A DNA stretch of 64,000 nt, from positions 248,001 to 312,000 of the forward strand of contig CAYRUO010000001.1 in assembly GCA_964427505.1 (NCBI GenBank), in the 5' to 3' direction. Source of the DNA: Thermanaerothrix sp034436175. GTDB lineage: Bacteria; Chloroflexota; Anaerolineae; Anaerolineales; Anaerolineaceae. Below are positions 1 to 8,473 of the stretch, in pieces. The stretch's first letter is position 1, and the number at the start of each line of letters is the position of its first letter. The notes below the pieces were generated by a model. It saw nothing but the letters and a program-made list of their open reading frames with translations. It was not told the DNA's origin and did not search any database. Made by a program: the position numbers and the translations under genes.

Positions 1-1
1 G

Positions 2-298
2 CACCACAATGTGCATGGCAAGGTGTTCGAACGCCTTCACGAACTAGAAGCGGGGGACCTCATTGTGGTGGAGGGGGGAAGTCGGCGTTTTAGTTATCAG
101 GTGGTTAACGTTATGATCTTGCCGGAACGAGATGCCGATTTGCAGACACGCCTGGAAAACGCACGCTGGATCCAGCCTTCGCAGGATGAGCGACTTACCC
201 TGGTCACGTGCTGGCCTGCGAATTCCAATACGCATCGTCTGATTATCGTGGCTCGACCTATCGGTCAATCTCCCATGCCGGACGCTGAACCACAATGA
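2..298 (+). CDS. Sortase, C-terminal part (5' end outside window)
   Basis: The frame is open from the left edge of the window, so the N-terminus is missing. The visible part starts with HHNVHG, matching the catalytic-histidine segment of sortases, then EAGDLIVV. The catalytic cysteine is in LVTCWP and the conserved arginine in HRLIIVARP. Sortases are membrane-anchored transpeptidases that cut a C-terminal sorting signal and attach the protein, or act as housekeeping hydrolases. The order His, Cys, Arg and the TLVTCWP context fit the class D/E-like group; I cannot fix the class from the fragment. An internal ATG at 11 is not the real start. It converges on another sortase-like gene 11 nt downstream. 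Confidence 0.85.
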   Translation, partial: HHNVHGKVFERLHELEAGDLIVVEGGSRRFSYQVVNVMILPERDADLQTRLENARWIQPSQDERLTLVTCWPANSNTHRLIIVARPIGQSPMPDAEPQ

Positions 299-309
299 AG
301 CGATAGTTG

Positions 310-1023
310 CTATTGCGGAAGCCTTCGCGGTGCTGTATCCTCGGGTAGGGCAATCACAAAAAGGCGCCCCCAAGAGGGTTCATCACCTTGGGCAATGCAG
401 GTTTGTAAAACGAGAGCGCCTGGGTTATTATAAATATGCAAAAATAATTCTGCGGCGCTAAGTACCTTGCGTTCGGGATCGTCCAGGCTGGTAAAACTGG
501 AATAGGGCGAGTGAGGCTGTAGGGCTTGGTAGCGTTCAACGGTCACAACGCGATACCGCTTTAGACTTCCATCCCCAAAAACAACCCATAGTGTTTGTTC
601 GGGTTGAAGGGCAAAGAATGCTTGCCCGGCCAAATCATTATGGGCGAGTAACCCTAGACTGCCATAGCGTTGGGCCAAGGCAAAGTGGGTGAGGGTATCC
701 GGCTGGGTGGAAACAAAGCCCGGGTTCGAGGCGGGCTGCTGAACGATGGGATAAGCCAAGATCCCTTCCGCATAAAGGCCAACGGGTTGATCGGCTTGAC
801 CATTTAGGGTTAGACTGGCGCGAAAAGCCCGGAAGGCATCAAGGTTAAGCGAGGTAACCAGGGATGTGACAACATCGTGCCCGGCGACCAGCCCCGGGTC
901 TCGCACCGGATTGGAAATCGTCACATGCGCTGTGGTGCTTATCCACATCCCAAGGATGAGGAGAAATTTCACCCAGGGTTTCATGACCTGTAATAACCGA
1001 TGTTTGAGGATAGCGTTGTCCAT
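310..1023 (-). CDS. Secreted sortase-like protein
   Basis: A 237-residue protein. A hydrophobic N-terminal segment (about residues 17-34) looks like a signal peptide or membrane anchor. The C-terminal half shows a sortase-like triad: histidine in LLAHNDLAG, cysteine in LVLQTCIAQ and arginine in WGRLFVIA, with the strand-forming text LWVVFGDGSLKRYRV between them. The His-Cys-Arg order and spacing agree with the sortase fold, but the sequence diverges from classical LPXTG sortases. It faces the partial sortase gene at 2-298. The ATG at 1023 is supported by a promoter-like pair (TTGCCC, 17 nt, GATAAT) placing transcription start within a few bases of it; an alternative start is ATG 984, right before the signal peptide. 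Confidence 0.65.
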   Translation of the reverse strand: MDNAILKHRLLQVMKPWVKFLLILGMWISTTAHVTISNPVRDPGLVAGHDVVTSLVTSLNLDAFRAFRASLTLNGQADQPVGLYAEGILAYPIVQQPASNPGFVSTQPDTLTHFALAQRYGSLGLLAHNDLAGQAFFALQPEQTLWVVFGDGSLKRYRVVTVERYQALQPHSPYSSFTSLDDPERKVLSAAELFLHIYNNPGALVLQTCIAQGDEPSWGRLFVIALPEDTAPRRLPQ

Positions 1024-1032
1024 GGCGCGCTT

Positions 1033-1061
1033 ATTATCCGGAAATTACGAGGGTGGGGCAA
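1033..1061 (-). promoter_or_regulatory. Candidate promoter of the sortase-like gene
   Basis: On the minus strand TTGCCC (1056-1061) and GATAAT (1033-1038) are separated by 17 nt. The predicted transcription start is about 1026, only a few nt before the ATG at 1023, so the mRNA would be almost leaderless. Confidence 0.45.
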
Positions 1062-1113
1062 GCGTTATAAGGCGGTTGTAAGGTGGGCTTACAAAAATGA
1101 AAGGTTGCCCTTG

Positions 1114-1122
1114 TGGTATAAT
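1114..1122 (+). promoter_or_regulatory. Candidate extended -10 promoter of yebC-ruvC operon
   Basis: TGGTATAAT forms an extended -10 (TG, one base, TATAAT at 1117-1122) about 55 nt before the yebC start. No good -35 is visible at 17 nt, as is usual for extended -10 promoters. Predicted start near 1129. Confidence 0.45.
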
Positions 1123-1176
1123 CAACGCAAAAGGGTGTGGGAATATGAAATTCATTCGGATTAAGGAGTCGGTAGC

Positions 1177-1932
1177 ATGTCTGGACATTCAAAATGGGCA
1201 ACGATTAAGCGCAAAAAAGGCGCTATGGACGCCAAGCGGGGACAGTTGTTTACCCGTTTGGCGCGTGAGATAGTTCTGGCAGCCCGTGAGGGGGGTGGTG
1301 ATCCTGAAGCCAATGTGCGCTTGCGCTTGGCGATTGAGAAAGCGCGTGCAAATAACATGCCAAAAGAGAATATTGAGCGTGCCATTAAGCGGGGCACGGG
1401 CGAGAGCAAAGAGGGGGGCGCATTGGAGCAGGTTTTCTACGAGGGTTATGCCCCTCATGGTGTGGCCCTGATGATCGAATGCGTGACGGAAAACCGCAAC
1501 CGCACCGTGGCTGAGATTCGTCATGTTCTAACGCGGGCGGGAGGAAGTCTGGGAGAGGCGGGCTCAGTTGCTTGGCAGTTCAAGCGAGCCGCCTATTTTG
1601 CCCTTCAGGGCTCAGAGAAGGATTTTGAGAAGATCTTTGAGGTGGCGGTTGAGGCCGGGGCTGACGATGTCACCATGGATGGAAATATCATTGAGGTGGT
1701 TGGCCCGGTGGAATCGTTCAAGAGCCTGTTAGACAGCCTGCGCAAGGCGGGGTATCAGCCGGAGGAGGCCGGATTGCGCATGCTTCCCACCCAAGAAATT
1801 GAATTGGGCACAGAGGAATCGCTCCAGGTACTGCGCGCGATTGAAGCCTTAGAAGATTTAGATGACGTGCAAAACGTCTATCACAACCTGCGCATTACCG
1901 ATGAAGCCTTAATGGCCATTGGCGAAGGTTAA
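1177..1932 (+). CDS. yebC: YebC/TACO1-family regulatory protein
   Basis: A 251-residue protein beginning MSGHSKWATIKRKK, the family signature, with the conserved TENRNRTVAEIRH and GGSLGEAGSVAWQF blocks near residues 100-130. YebC proteins bind nucleic acid. They were long annotated as transcription regulators and are now also implicated in translation through difficult sequences, for example proline runs. Length is normal for the family. A Shine-Dalgarno sequence (AAGGAG, 1161-1166) precedes the ATG. It starts a four-gene run with ruvC, an RNA methyltransferase and ruvA, and the yebC-ruvC-ruvA linkage is common in bacteria. Confidence 0.95.
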   Translation: MSGHSKWATIKRKKGAMDAKRGQLFTRLAREIVLAAREGGGDPEANVRLRLAIEKARANNMPKENIERAIKRGTGESKEGGALEQVFYEGYAPHGVALMIECVTENRNRTVAEIRHVLTRAGGSLGEAGSVAWQFKRAAYFALQGSEKDFEKIFEVAVEAGADDVTMDGNIIEVVGPVESFKSLLDSLRKAGYQPEEAGLRMLPTQEIELGTEESLQVLRAIEALEDLDDVQNVYHNLRITDEALMAIGEG

Positions 1933-1937
1933 ACCCC

Positions 1938-2429
1938 ATGATGGTCGTGGGCATAGATCCCGGCACCGCCACGACCGGTTATGGAATTGTAGAGGATAAG
2001 GGATATGGCCTGGAGGCCATAACGTACGGCGTGGTGACCACTGCGCCGTCATTGCCTTTGGAGCAACGCCTCGCCCAACTCTTTGATGCGCTTAGTGTGC
2101 TCATTCAGCGCTTCAAACCCGAAAGCGCCGCAGTGGAGCAGTTGTTCTTCCAGCGCAACGTGCGCACGGCCATCGCCGTGGGACAGGCGCGGGGGGTAGC
2201 ACTGCTGGCACTAGCCAAGGCGGGTCTGAGTGTAGGGGAATACTCGCCCTTGGAAGTCAAGCAGGCGGTCACCGGTTATGGGGGAGCCGATAAAAACCAA
2301 GTTCAGCACATGGTGCGTTTGTTGTTGAACCTTCCCGCGGTGCCGCAACCGGATGATGCCGCGGATGCGTTGGCGGTTGCCATTTGTCATTTACATCATC
2401 TGCGCACAGCCCAACAATGGACGACTTGA
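1938..2429 (+). CDS. ruvC: Holliday junction resolvase RuvC
   Basis: A 163-residue endonuclease that cuts four-way junctions made by recombination. The acidic active site is complete: Asp in MVVGIDPGTATTGYG at the N-terminus, Glu in AAVEQLFFQRN near residue 64, and the Asp pair in PDDAADALAVAICH near the C-terminus. It starts 5 nt after yebC; ATG at 1938 and 1941 are equivalent candidates. It overlaps the next gene by 13 nt. Its partner ruvA follows one gene later, while ruvB is not in the window. Confidence 0.95.
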   Translation: MMVVGIDPGTATTGYGIVEDKGYGLEAITYGVVTTAPSLPLEQRLAQLFDALSVLIQRFKPESAAVEQLFFQRNVRTAIAVGQARGVALLALAKAGLSVGEYSPLEVKQAVTGYGGADKNQVQHMVRLLLNLPAVPQPDDAADALAVAICHLHHLRTAQQWTT

Positions 2430-3262
2430 TCACCAGCCCTGCCAACCCGCGGCTCAAATTGATCCGGCGATTGCGTGAACGTAAGGTTCGCGAACAACAT
2501 GGCTTGTTTTATGTTGAGGGCATTCGGTTGGTAGCCGAGGCCATCCAGCAAGATTGGCCGATTGAGATGCTGGTGGTGGCGCCGCACCGCCTGAGCAGTG
2601 CATTTGCTTGGCAACACGTTGAGCAGGCGCGCCGCAAGGGAATCCGGATTCTCGAGGTCAGCCCACAGGCATTTGAGAGCCTCGCACTTAAGGAAAATCC
2701 ACAAGGAATCGCGGTGGTGGCGTGTCAGCGCTGGGCGCCACTCTCAATGGTCAACCCCAACGCCGGTGAATTATGGGTGGCATTGGAAGCCATTCAAGAT
2801 CCTGGTAACCTGGGTACCATCCTACGCACGGCAGAAGCAGTAGGCGCCAAAGGGGTGATCCTCTTGGAGCATACGACGGATCCATATGACCCGGTGGCAG
2901 TTCGGGCTAGTATGGGGGCAGTTTTCACTCAACAATTGGTGCGCACCACTCAGGATGAGTTCTTGCACTGGTGTGCTCAAACTCATCCACCCCTGATTGG
3001 GACCTCAGACAAAGCCCGCCAAGATTATCACGAGTTTTCCTATCCTCAGGGTTTAATCTTGATGATGGGCAGTGAGCGCGAGGGACTTTCACCGGTCTAT
3101 GCGGCGCTATGTCAGACGATGGTGGCGATTCCCATGGTAGGGCGAGTAGATTCGCTGAATGTTGCCGTGGCGACGGCCGTTGTTTTATATGAGATTTTCA
3201 ACCAGCGTCGGCGGCGGGAGAATCGGACGCGTATGGGTGTAAGCGAGGAGCAGTTGTCATGA
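2417..3262 (+). CDS. SpoU/TrmH-family RNA 2'-O-methyltransferase
   Basis: A 281-residue protein. The N-terminal substrate-binding domain reads ITSPANPRLKLIRRLRERK, followed by FYVEGIRLVAEA. The C-terminal SPOUT domain has the family motifs WVALEAIQDPGNLGTILRTA (motif 1), LILMMGSEREGLS (motif 2) and VDSLNVAVATAVVLYE (motif 3), which form the knotted SAM site. It probably methylates a ribose in 23S rRNA, as RlmB/TrmH homologues do; the target base cannot be told. ATG 2417 lies inside the end of ruvC and the protein from it matches family N-termini. Its stop overlaps the ruvA start. Confidence 0.92.
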   Translation: MDDLITSPANPRLKLIRRLRERKVREQHGLFYVEGIRLVAEAIQQDWPIEMLVVAPHRLSSAFAWQHVEQARRKGIRILEVSPQAFESLALKENPQGIAVVACQRWAPLSMVNPNAGELWVALEAIQDPGNLGTILRTAEAVGAKGVILLEHTTDPYDPVAVRASMGAVFTQQLVRTTQDEFLHWCAQTHPPLIGTSDKARQDYHEFSYPQGLILMMGSEREGLSPVYAALCQTMVAIPMVGRVDSLNVAVATAVVLYEIFNQRRRRENRTRMGVSEEQLS

Positions 3263-3837
3263 TCACGTTTATCGAAGGGGAAGTCGCGCAAGTGGGTGAT
3301 GACCATCTTGTCCTGCGTTTGGGTGGGCTGGGGGTGCAGGTTTTTGTGCCGTCGGCCTTAGCGCGGCAAGCCCAAGTGGGGGTACCCATGTTTCTTCACA
3401 CGCATTTGGTGGTGCGCGAGGATGGTTGGGCGCTCTATGGCTTTGAGACCGAGATCGAACGGCATTATTTCACCCTTTTGCTCGGGGTGAACGGGGTGGG
3501 GCCGCGGATGGCGCTGGCGATTCTAAGCGCTTTGTCGGTAGGCTTAATCCAGCAGGCCGTACACGGCGAGCAACCGGAACTCTTAGCCCGCGTGCCCGGC
3601 GTGGGGCGCAAAACGGCTCAAAAAATTATCCTCTATTTGCAAGATAAAATTGGACGCGAGGAGCCTATTGCAAGCATAGCGGCCTTTAGCGAGGTGGATC
3701 ATCAGGTATTGGAGGCGTTGACGCATTTGGGTTATAGTGTAGTGGAAGCCCAAGCGGCTCTTCAATCTCTTCCTCGCGATGCTCCACCGGATGTTGAGGA
3801 GCGGTTACGGCTGGCATTGCAATACCTTGCCCCTTAA
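3259..3837 (+). CDS. ruvA: Holliday junction branch-migration protein RuvA
   Basis: A 192-residue DNA-binding subunit that holds the junction and positions the RuvB motor. The N-terminal OB domain starts MITFIEGEVAQVGDDH. Two helix-hairpin-helix motifs are visible as LLGVNGVGPRMAL and LARVPGVGRKTAQK, and a short C-terminal RuvB-binding domain ends the protein. ATG overlaps the TGA of the preceding gene (ATGA at 3259-3262), so the two are translationally coupled. ruvB is not adjacent, unlike in many genomes. Confidence 0.95.
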   Translation: MITFIEGEVAQVGDDHLVLRLGGLGVQVFVPSALARQAQVGVPMFLHTHLVVREDGWALYGFETEIERHYFTLLLGVNGVGPRMALAILSALSVGLIQQAVHGEQPELLARVPGVGRKTAQKIILYLQDKIGREEPIASIAAFSEVDHQVLEALTHLGYSVVEAQAALQSLPRDAPPDVEERLRLALQYLAP

Positions 3838-3855
3838 CATCGTGAAAGGTTTTTC

Positions 3856-3884
3856 TGGACAAAGGTTTGTGTTTCAGGTATGAT
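3856..3884 (+). promoter_or_regulatory. Candidate promoter of the ATP synthase operon
   Basis: TGGACA (3856-3861), a 17-nt spacer and TATGAT (3879-3884) make a good sigma70-type promoter. The -35 is part of an inverted repeat GGACAAA (3857-3863) / TTTGTCC (3895-3901) that brackets the promoter, a possible operator. The predicted leader is about 74 nt and ends with the strong site AAGGAGG at 3953-3959. Confidence 0.55.
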
Positions 3885-3964
3885 TGTTTCGTGTTTTGTC
3901 CTTTGGTGAATTTGAAGCACCCCATGCTTATTCGTGCGGTTTAGCGCATTTTTAAGGAGGGCTG

Positions 3965-5626
3965 ATGACCGATCTTATCCAGCAGATTACCACCGAATTG
4001 CAACAACGCATTGAAGCCTACCAACCGCGGTTGGAAGTCCGTGATGTTGGCACGGTCATTGAAGCGGGGGATGGGATTGCCCAGGTGGAAGGATTAACGA
4101 CCGTGCGTTCTCAGGAATTGGTGGAATTTGAGAACGGCGTTATGGGGATCGCCTTCAACCTGGAAAAAGATAAGGTTGGGGTCATCATCTTAGGTGATTT
4201 TTCGACCGTTACGGAAGGAATGCAGGTGCGCACAACGGGACGCATTGCATCCGTCCCGGTAGGTGATGGACTGATTGGGCGGGTAGTGAACGCGCTGGGT
4301 GAACCCATAGATGGTAAAGGTCCGATCCACTTCACGCGCTACCGCCCGATTGAACGTATTGCTCCCGGCGTGGTGGAACGGCAAGATGTGGACACCCCTG
4401 TCCAAACCGGGATCAAAGCCATTGATGCCATGATCCCAATTGGACGAGGACAGCGCGAACTGATTATTGGCGATCGCCAGACCGGTAAAACGGCCATTGC
4501 CATTGACACGATCATCAACCAGAAGGGTAAAGATCTCATTTGTATTTATGTCGCCATTGGGCAGAAAAAGGCCGCTATCGCCCGCACGATTGCCTTGCTC
4601 GAGCAATATGGAGCCATGAACCACACCGTCGTGGTAATGGCATCGGCAGATGACCCGGCGGCGATGCAGTATATCGCGCCTTATGCGGGGTGCGCCATCG
4701 GCGAAGAATTTATGGAAAGTGGGCGCGATGCGTTGGTGGTATACGACGATCTCTCCAAGCATGCCTGGGCGTATCGTCAAATTTCTCTGCTCTTGCGCCG
4801 TCCGCCTGGGCGTGAGGCTTACCCGGGCGATGTTTTTTACCTGCATTCGCGCTTATTGGAACGCGCCGCACGCCTCGCGACTCACTATGTGATCGTACCC
4901 AAAGAGTATCCGCATCCTAAGGCAAAGGCCGAGGATAGTGTGAACGGGCAGGTCTTCAAAGGCCCGCGTTCGAAGGTGGAGGCCGAAGAAGCGCTCAAAG
5001 CAATGCCAAATGCCGAAAATTACAAAGTTGTGCCGGTTGAGGGCACCGGTGGCTCATTGACGGCGCTCCCGATCATTGAAACACTGCTGGGCGATGTCTC
5101 GGCCTACATTCCGACCAACGTCATTTCAATTACCGATGGACAGATCTACCTAGAAACAAGCCTGTTCAACGCGGGAATCCGCCCGGCAATTAATGTGGGT
5201 ATCTCTGTATCGCGTGTAGGTGGGGCAGCCCAAACCAAAGCCATGAAACAAGTGGCAGGGCGCTTGCGCCTGGATATGGCGGCCTTCCGCGAACTGGCGG
5301 CTTTTGCCCAGTTCGGTTCTGATTTGGATAAAGCCACCCAAGCGCAACTTAACCGCGGGTTACGCTTACAAGAGATTCTCAAGCAACCCCAGTATGAGCC
5401 GATGTCGTTGGAACATCAGGTCATTGTGCTCTTTGCCGGGGTTAACGGCTTTGCTGATCAGGTGCCGGTAGAGCGGATCAAAGCCTGGGAAGCGGCGCTT
5501 CTGCGCTACATGGAATCCTCGCATCCTGAGATCGGGCGCGATATTGCCGAGAAGAAGATGATCACACCGGAAACCGAAGCGCGACTACGTGAGGCGCTCC
5601 AGGCGTTTAGCAATACCTGGCTCTAA
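3965..5626 (+). CDS. atpA: F1F0 ATP synthase subunit alpha
   Basis: A 553-residue regulatory nucleotide-binding subunit of the F1 head. The P-loop GDRQTGKT is at about residues 169-176, with the conserved IDAMIPIGRGQRELI just before it and VGGAAQTKAMKQVAG near residue 420. It is longer than typical alpha chains (about 500 residues), mainly in the C-terminal region. The ATG follows AAGGAGG by 5 nt. It is the first gene of an alpha-gamma-beta-epsilon operon. The usual upstream genes for subunits a, c, b and delta are absent; the preceding gene is ruvA. Confidence 0.97.
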   Translation: MTDLIQQITTELQQRIEAYQPRLEVRDVGTVIEAGDGIAQVEGLTTVRSQELVEFENGVMGIAFNLEKDKVGVIILGDFSTVTEGMQVRTTGRIASVPVGDGLIGRVVNALGEPIDGKGPIHFTRYRPIERIAPGVVERQDVDTPVQTGIKAIDAMIPIGRGQRELIIGDRQTGKTAIAIDTIINQKGKDLICIYVAIGQKKAAIARTIALLEQYGAMNHTVVVMASADDPAAMQYIAPYAGCAIGEEFMESGRDALVVYDDLSKHAWAYRQISLLLRRPPGREAYPGDVFYLHSRLLERAARLATHYVIVPKEYPHPKAKAEDSVNGQVFKGPRSKVEAEEALKAMPNAENYKVVPVEGTGGSLTALPIIETLLGDVSAYIPTNVISITDGQIYLETSLFNAGIRPAINVGISVSRVGGAAQTKAMKQVAGRLRLDMAAFRELAAFAQFGSDLDKATQAQLNRGLRLQEILKQPQYEPMSLEHQVIVLFAGVNGFADQVPVERIKAWEAALLRYMESSHPEIGRDIAEKKMITPETEARLREALQAFSNTWL

Positions 5627-5641
5627 GACGGGGAGAGAGCG

Positions 5642-6550
5642 ATGGCATCCATCCGCGAGATGCGCAACCGCATTCGCTCGGTCAAGAACCTGGCCCAGGT
5701 GACCAAGGCGCTGGAAACCGTCAGCGCCAGCAAGGTGCGCCGGGCGATTGCGGCTTACTCCCAAACCCGTCCTTATGCCGAAAAGGCGTGGAAGTTATTA
5801 CTGCACCTGGCGCGCCAGCCCGGCGCCGAAAGTCTGCATCCGCTATTAACCCATCGCGCGGGAAATGGGCCGGTTTTGGTAATTCTGGTCAGTTCAGATC
5901 GCGGATTAGCCGGTGCCTATAACGTTAACATTGTGCGTCATACTCTGCAGACCTTTCGTGATTTTGATGCACCGGTCAGTTACGTGGCGGTGGGAAAGAA
6001 GGGCGCGGCGATGCTATCGCGGCGGCGGCGTAGCGTTGTGGCAGAGTTTGTGGATTTGCCGGCCACACCACGCTTTGTGGACTGTGCTCCCATTGGGCAG
6101 ATGGCCATTGATGAATTCCTGGCAGGGCATTACGATCAGGTTTATATCGCTTATACCGAGTTCATCAGTATGTTGCGCCAGGAACCGCGGGTGCGCAAAT
6201 TACTGCCCTTGGAGCCCCAAATTGTGCCCATGGATGTTCATTCCCCTGAAGTAACGCATCCTACGCACGCGGTTTTCACGTATGAGCCGGGGCACACCGA
6301 GATCCTAAATGAGATCTTGCCGCGCTTTACATCGCTCCAAATTTATCGTGCTATCCTGTCGGCAATTGCAAGTGAGCATGCGGCGCGCATGGTTGCCATG
6401 CGTAATGCCACCGAGAATGCGCGCGAGTTGATTGCGGCGTTGCAATTGGATTACAACAAAGCCCGCCAGCAAGCCATTACCAGCGATATGCTGGATATCT
6501 CGGCAGGCGCCGAGGCGCTGGCACAGAATTTGGCTGAAGCGGCTCAATGA
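5642..6550 (+). CDS. atpG: F1F0 ATP synthase subunit gamma
   Basis: A 302-residue central-stalk subunit that rotates inside the alpha/beta hexamer. The N-terminal helix MASIREMRNRIRSVKNLAQVT and the C-terminal helix with ATENARELI and LDYNKARQQAITSDMLDI form the coiled coil and are both well conserved. SSDRGLAGAYN, a gamma signature, is near residue 85. It lies 15 nt after atpA and 24 nt before atpD, with an upstream site GGGGAGAG. Confidence 0.96.
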   Translation: MASIREMRNRIRSVKNLAQVTKALETVSASKVRRAIAAYSQTRPYAEKAWKLLLHLARQPGAESLHPLLTHRAGNGPVLVILVSSDRGLAGAYNVNIVRHTLQTFRDFDAPVSYVAVGKKGAAMLSRRRRSVVAEFVDLPATPRFVDCAPIGQMAIDEFLAGHYDQVYIAYTEFISMLRQEPRVRKLLPLEPQIVPMDVHSPEVTHPTHAVFTYEPGHTEILNEILPRFTSLQIYRAILSAIASEHAARMVAMRNATENARELIAALQLDYNKARQQAITSDMLDISAGAEALAQNLAEAAQ

Positions 6551-6574
6551 TGTCAGCACGTTGGGAGGAACTTG

Positions 6575-7978
6575 ATGAATCAGGCTAGCGGTCGCATCGT
6601 TCAGATCCTAGGGGGTGTGGTAGATGTGGTCTTTCCGGCGGGGGATTTGCCCGAGCTCTTCGAGGCGCTGGAAGTCATTCGTCCTGAGGGCAAGCCCTTG
6701 GTTCTGGAAGTTGAACGTCAATTACCCGATAACTGGGTACGCTGTATTGCAATGGATTCTACTGATGGGTTAATGCGCGGCTTGCCGGTGCGCCGTACCT
6801 ATGCCCCGATTACGGTCCCGGTAGGGCCAGCCACGTTGGGACGGGTGTTCAATGTGCTGGGACAGCCTGTGGATGGCAAGGGGCCGGTGGTCTCTGATGT
6901 ATATTATCCTATCCGGCGGCCAGCCCCTAAATTTGCCGAGCAGTCCACCCGTGTAGAGGTTTTTGAAACCGGTCTGAAGGTTATTGACCTGATTGCGCCG
7001 TTTACCAAGGGCGGCAAGACGGGCATTTTCGGCGGTGCCGGCGTAGGGAAGACCGTTATCATCATGGAATTAATCCGATCCATTGCGACTGTGCATCAAG
7101 GCAATTCGGTTTTCGCCGGGGTGGGAGAGCGAACCCGCGAGGGCACCCAACTCTACCGCGAAATGCTCGAATCGGGGGTGATGAAGGATACGGTGATGGT
7201 GTTTGGCCAGATGAATGAACCGGCGGGGGTGCGCCTGCGCGTGGCTTTGACGGCGCTCTCTATGGCAGAGTATTTCCGTGATCAGGGTAAAGATGTGCTG
7301 CTGTTTATTGACAACATCTTCCGCTTTACCATGTCCGGGTCAGAGGTCTCGGCTCTGCTTGGGCGCATGCCCTCGGCAGTTGGCTATCAACCCACGTTGG
7401 CGACCGAAATGGGCGAATTGCAAGAACGTATTACCTCTACGCGCCAGGGTTCGATTACCTCTATGCAGGCGGTTTACGTGCCGGCGGATGATTATTCAGA
7501 TCCGGCGCCGGTGACCACATTTGCTCACTTGGATGCGACGATTGCCTTGGAGCGTTCAATTGCCGAAAAGGGAATCTATCCGGCGGTGGATCCATTGGCT
7601 TCTACCTCACGCATTTTGGATCCGCGCATCGTGGGCGAGGAACACTACACCACGGCGCGCGAAGTGCAGCGTGTTTTGCAGCGTTACAAGGACTTGCAGG
7701 ACATTATTGCCATCTTGGGTATTGATGAGTTAAGCGAAGAAGACAAACTGCTCGTCTCACGGGCGCGCAAAATCGAGCGTTTCTTCTCTCAGCCTATGTT
7801 TGTGGCGGAACAGTTCACCGGGTTGGAAGGCCGTTACGTGCCTTTGCGTGAAACCGTGCGCGGTTTTCGCGAGATTCTTGACGGCAAGTGCGACGATATG
7901 CCCGAGCAGGCCTTTTACATGGTAGGCACCATAGACGAGGCGCGTGAGAAGGCACGCAAATTGCTCGAAACAGCATGA
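6575..7978 (+). CDS. atpD: F1F0 ATP synthase subunit beta
   Basis: The catalytic subunit, 467 residues. The P-loop GGAGVGKT is at about residues 153-160. The catalytic glutamate lies in GVGERTREG and the DELSEED loop appears as IDELSEEDKLL near residue 390, only slightly different from the classic motif. The ATG at 6575 follows GGGAGGAA at good spacing; an in-frame TTG directly before it (6572) is less likely. Order alpha-gamma-beta-epsilon is standard. Confidence 0.97.
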   Translation: MNQASGRIVQILGGVVDVVFPAGDLPELFEALEVIRPEGKPLVLEVERQLPDNWVRCIAMDSTDGLMRGLPVRRTYAPITVPVGPATLGRVFNVLGQPVDGKGPVVSDVYYPIRRPAPKFAEQSTRVEVFETGLKVIDLIAPFTKGGKTGIFGGAGVGKTVIIMELIRSIATVHQGNSVFAGVGERTREGTQLYREMLESGVMKDTVMVFGQMNEPAGVRLRVALTALSMAEYFRDQGKDVLLFIDNIFRFTMSGSEVSALLGRMPSAVGYQPTLATEMGELQERITSTRQGSITSMQAVYVPADDYSDPAPVTTFAHLDATIALERSIAEKGIYPAVDPLASTSRILDPRIVGEEHYTTAREVQRVLQRYKDLQDIIAILGIDELSEEDKLLVSRARKIERFFSQPMFVAEQFTGLEGRYVPLRETVRGFREILDGKCDDMPEQAFYMVGTIDEAREKARKLLETA

Positions 7979-7995
7979 CAACGAGGAAATAGCGC

Positions 7996-8430
7996 ATGCC
8001 AATTCGCTGTGAAATTGTCTCTCAAGACCGCGTGGTGTTCTCAGGGGATGCCGATATTGTGATCCTGCCGGGGGTTGAAGGCGAGATGGGCATCCTGCCC
8101 AACCACGCCCCACTGCTCACAGCGTTGCGCTATGGCATTATTGTGGTGCGCAAGCAGGGCGAAGAACAGTACTTTACCGTTGCCGGAGGCGTTGCGGAGG
8201 TGCAACCCGATCAAGTGACGGTGCTGGCCGATGCGGCGGAAAACGTGATGGAGATTAATGTCCAGCGTGCCGAGGCCGCGAAGCGTCGGGCGGAAGAGCG
8301 GCTCAAAGCCGGCGTTCCGCAAGATTCGGATGAGTATTTCGAATTGCAGGCGGCTTTGCGGCGTTCGAACCTGCGTCTTGAAGCGGTGCAACGCTACCGA
8401 CAGCGGATGCAGCGTGAGCGCCGGGAGTAG
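7996..8430 (+). CDS. atpC: F1F0 ATP synthase subunit epsilon
   Basis: A 144-residue stalk subunit. The N-terminal beta sandwich starts MPIRCEIVSQDRVVFSGDAD, with VILPGVEGEMGILPNHAPLLTAL characteristic of epsilon. The C-terminal helical hairpin (RAEAAKRRAEERLKAG onward) can act as a brake on ATP hydrolysis. It lies 17 nt after atpD and ends the F1 block; an MreB-like gene follows after 43 nt on the same strand. Confidence 0.95.
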   Translation: MPIRCEIVSQDRVVFSGDADIVILPGVEGEMGILPNHAPLLTALRYGIIVVRKQGEEQYFTVAGGVAEVQPDQVTVLADAAENVMEINVQRAEAAKRRAEERLKAGVPQDSDEYFELQAALRRSNLRLEAVQRYRQRMQRERRE

Positions 8431-8473
8431 GGAAGACGAGACGATGCCTTGGAAGGAAAGGAATTAAATTGCC

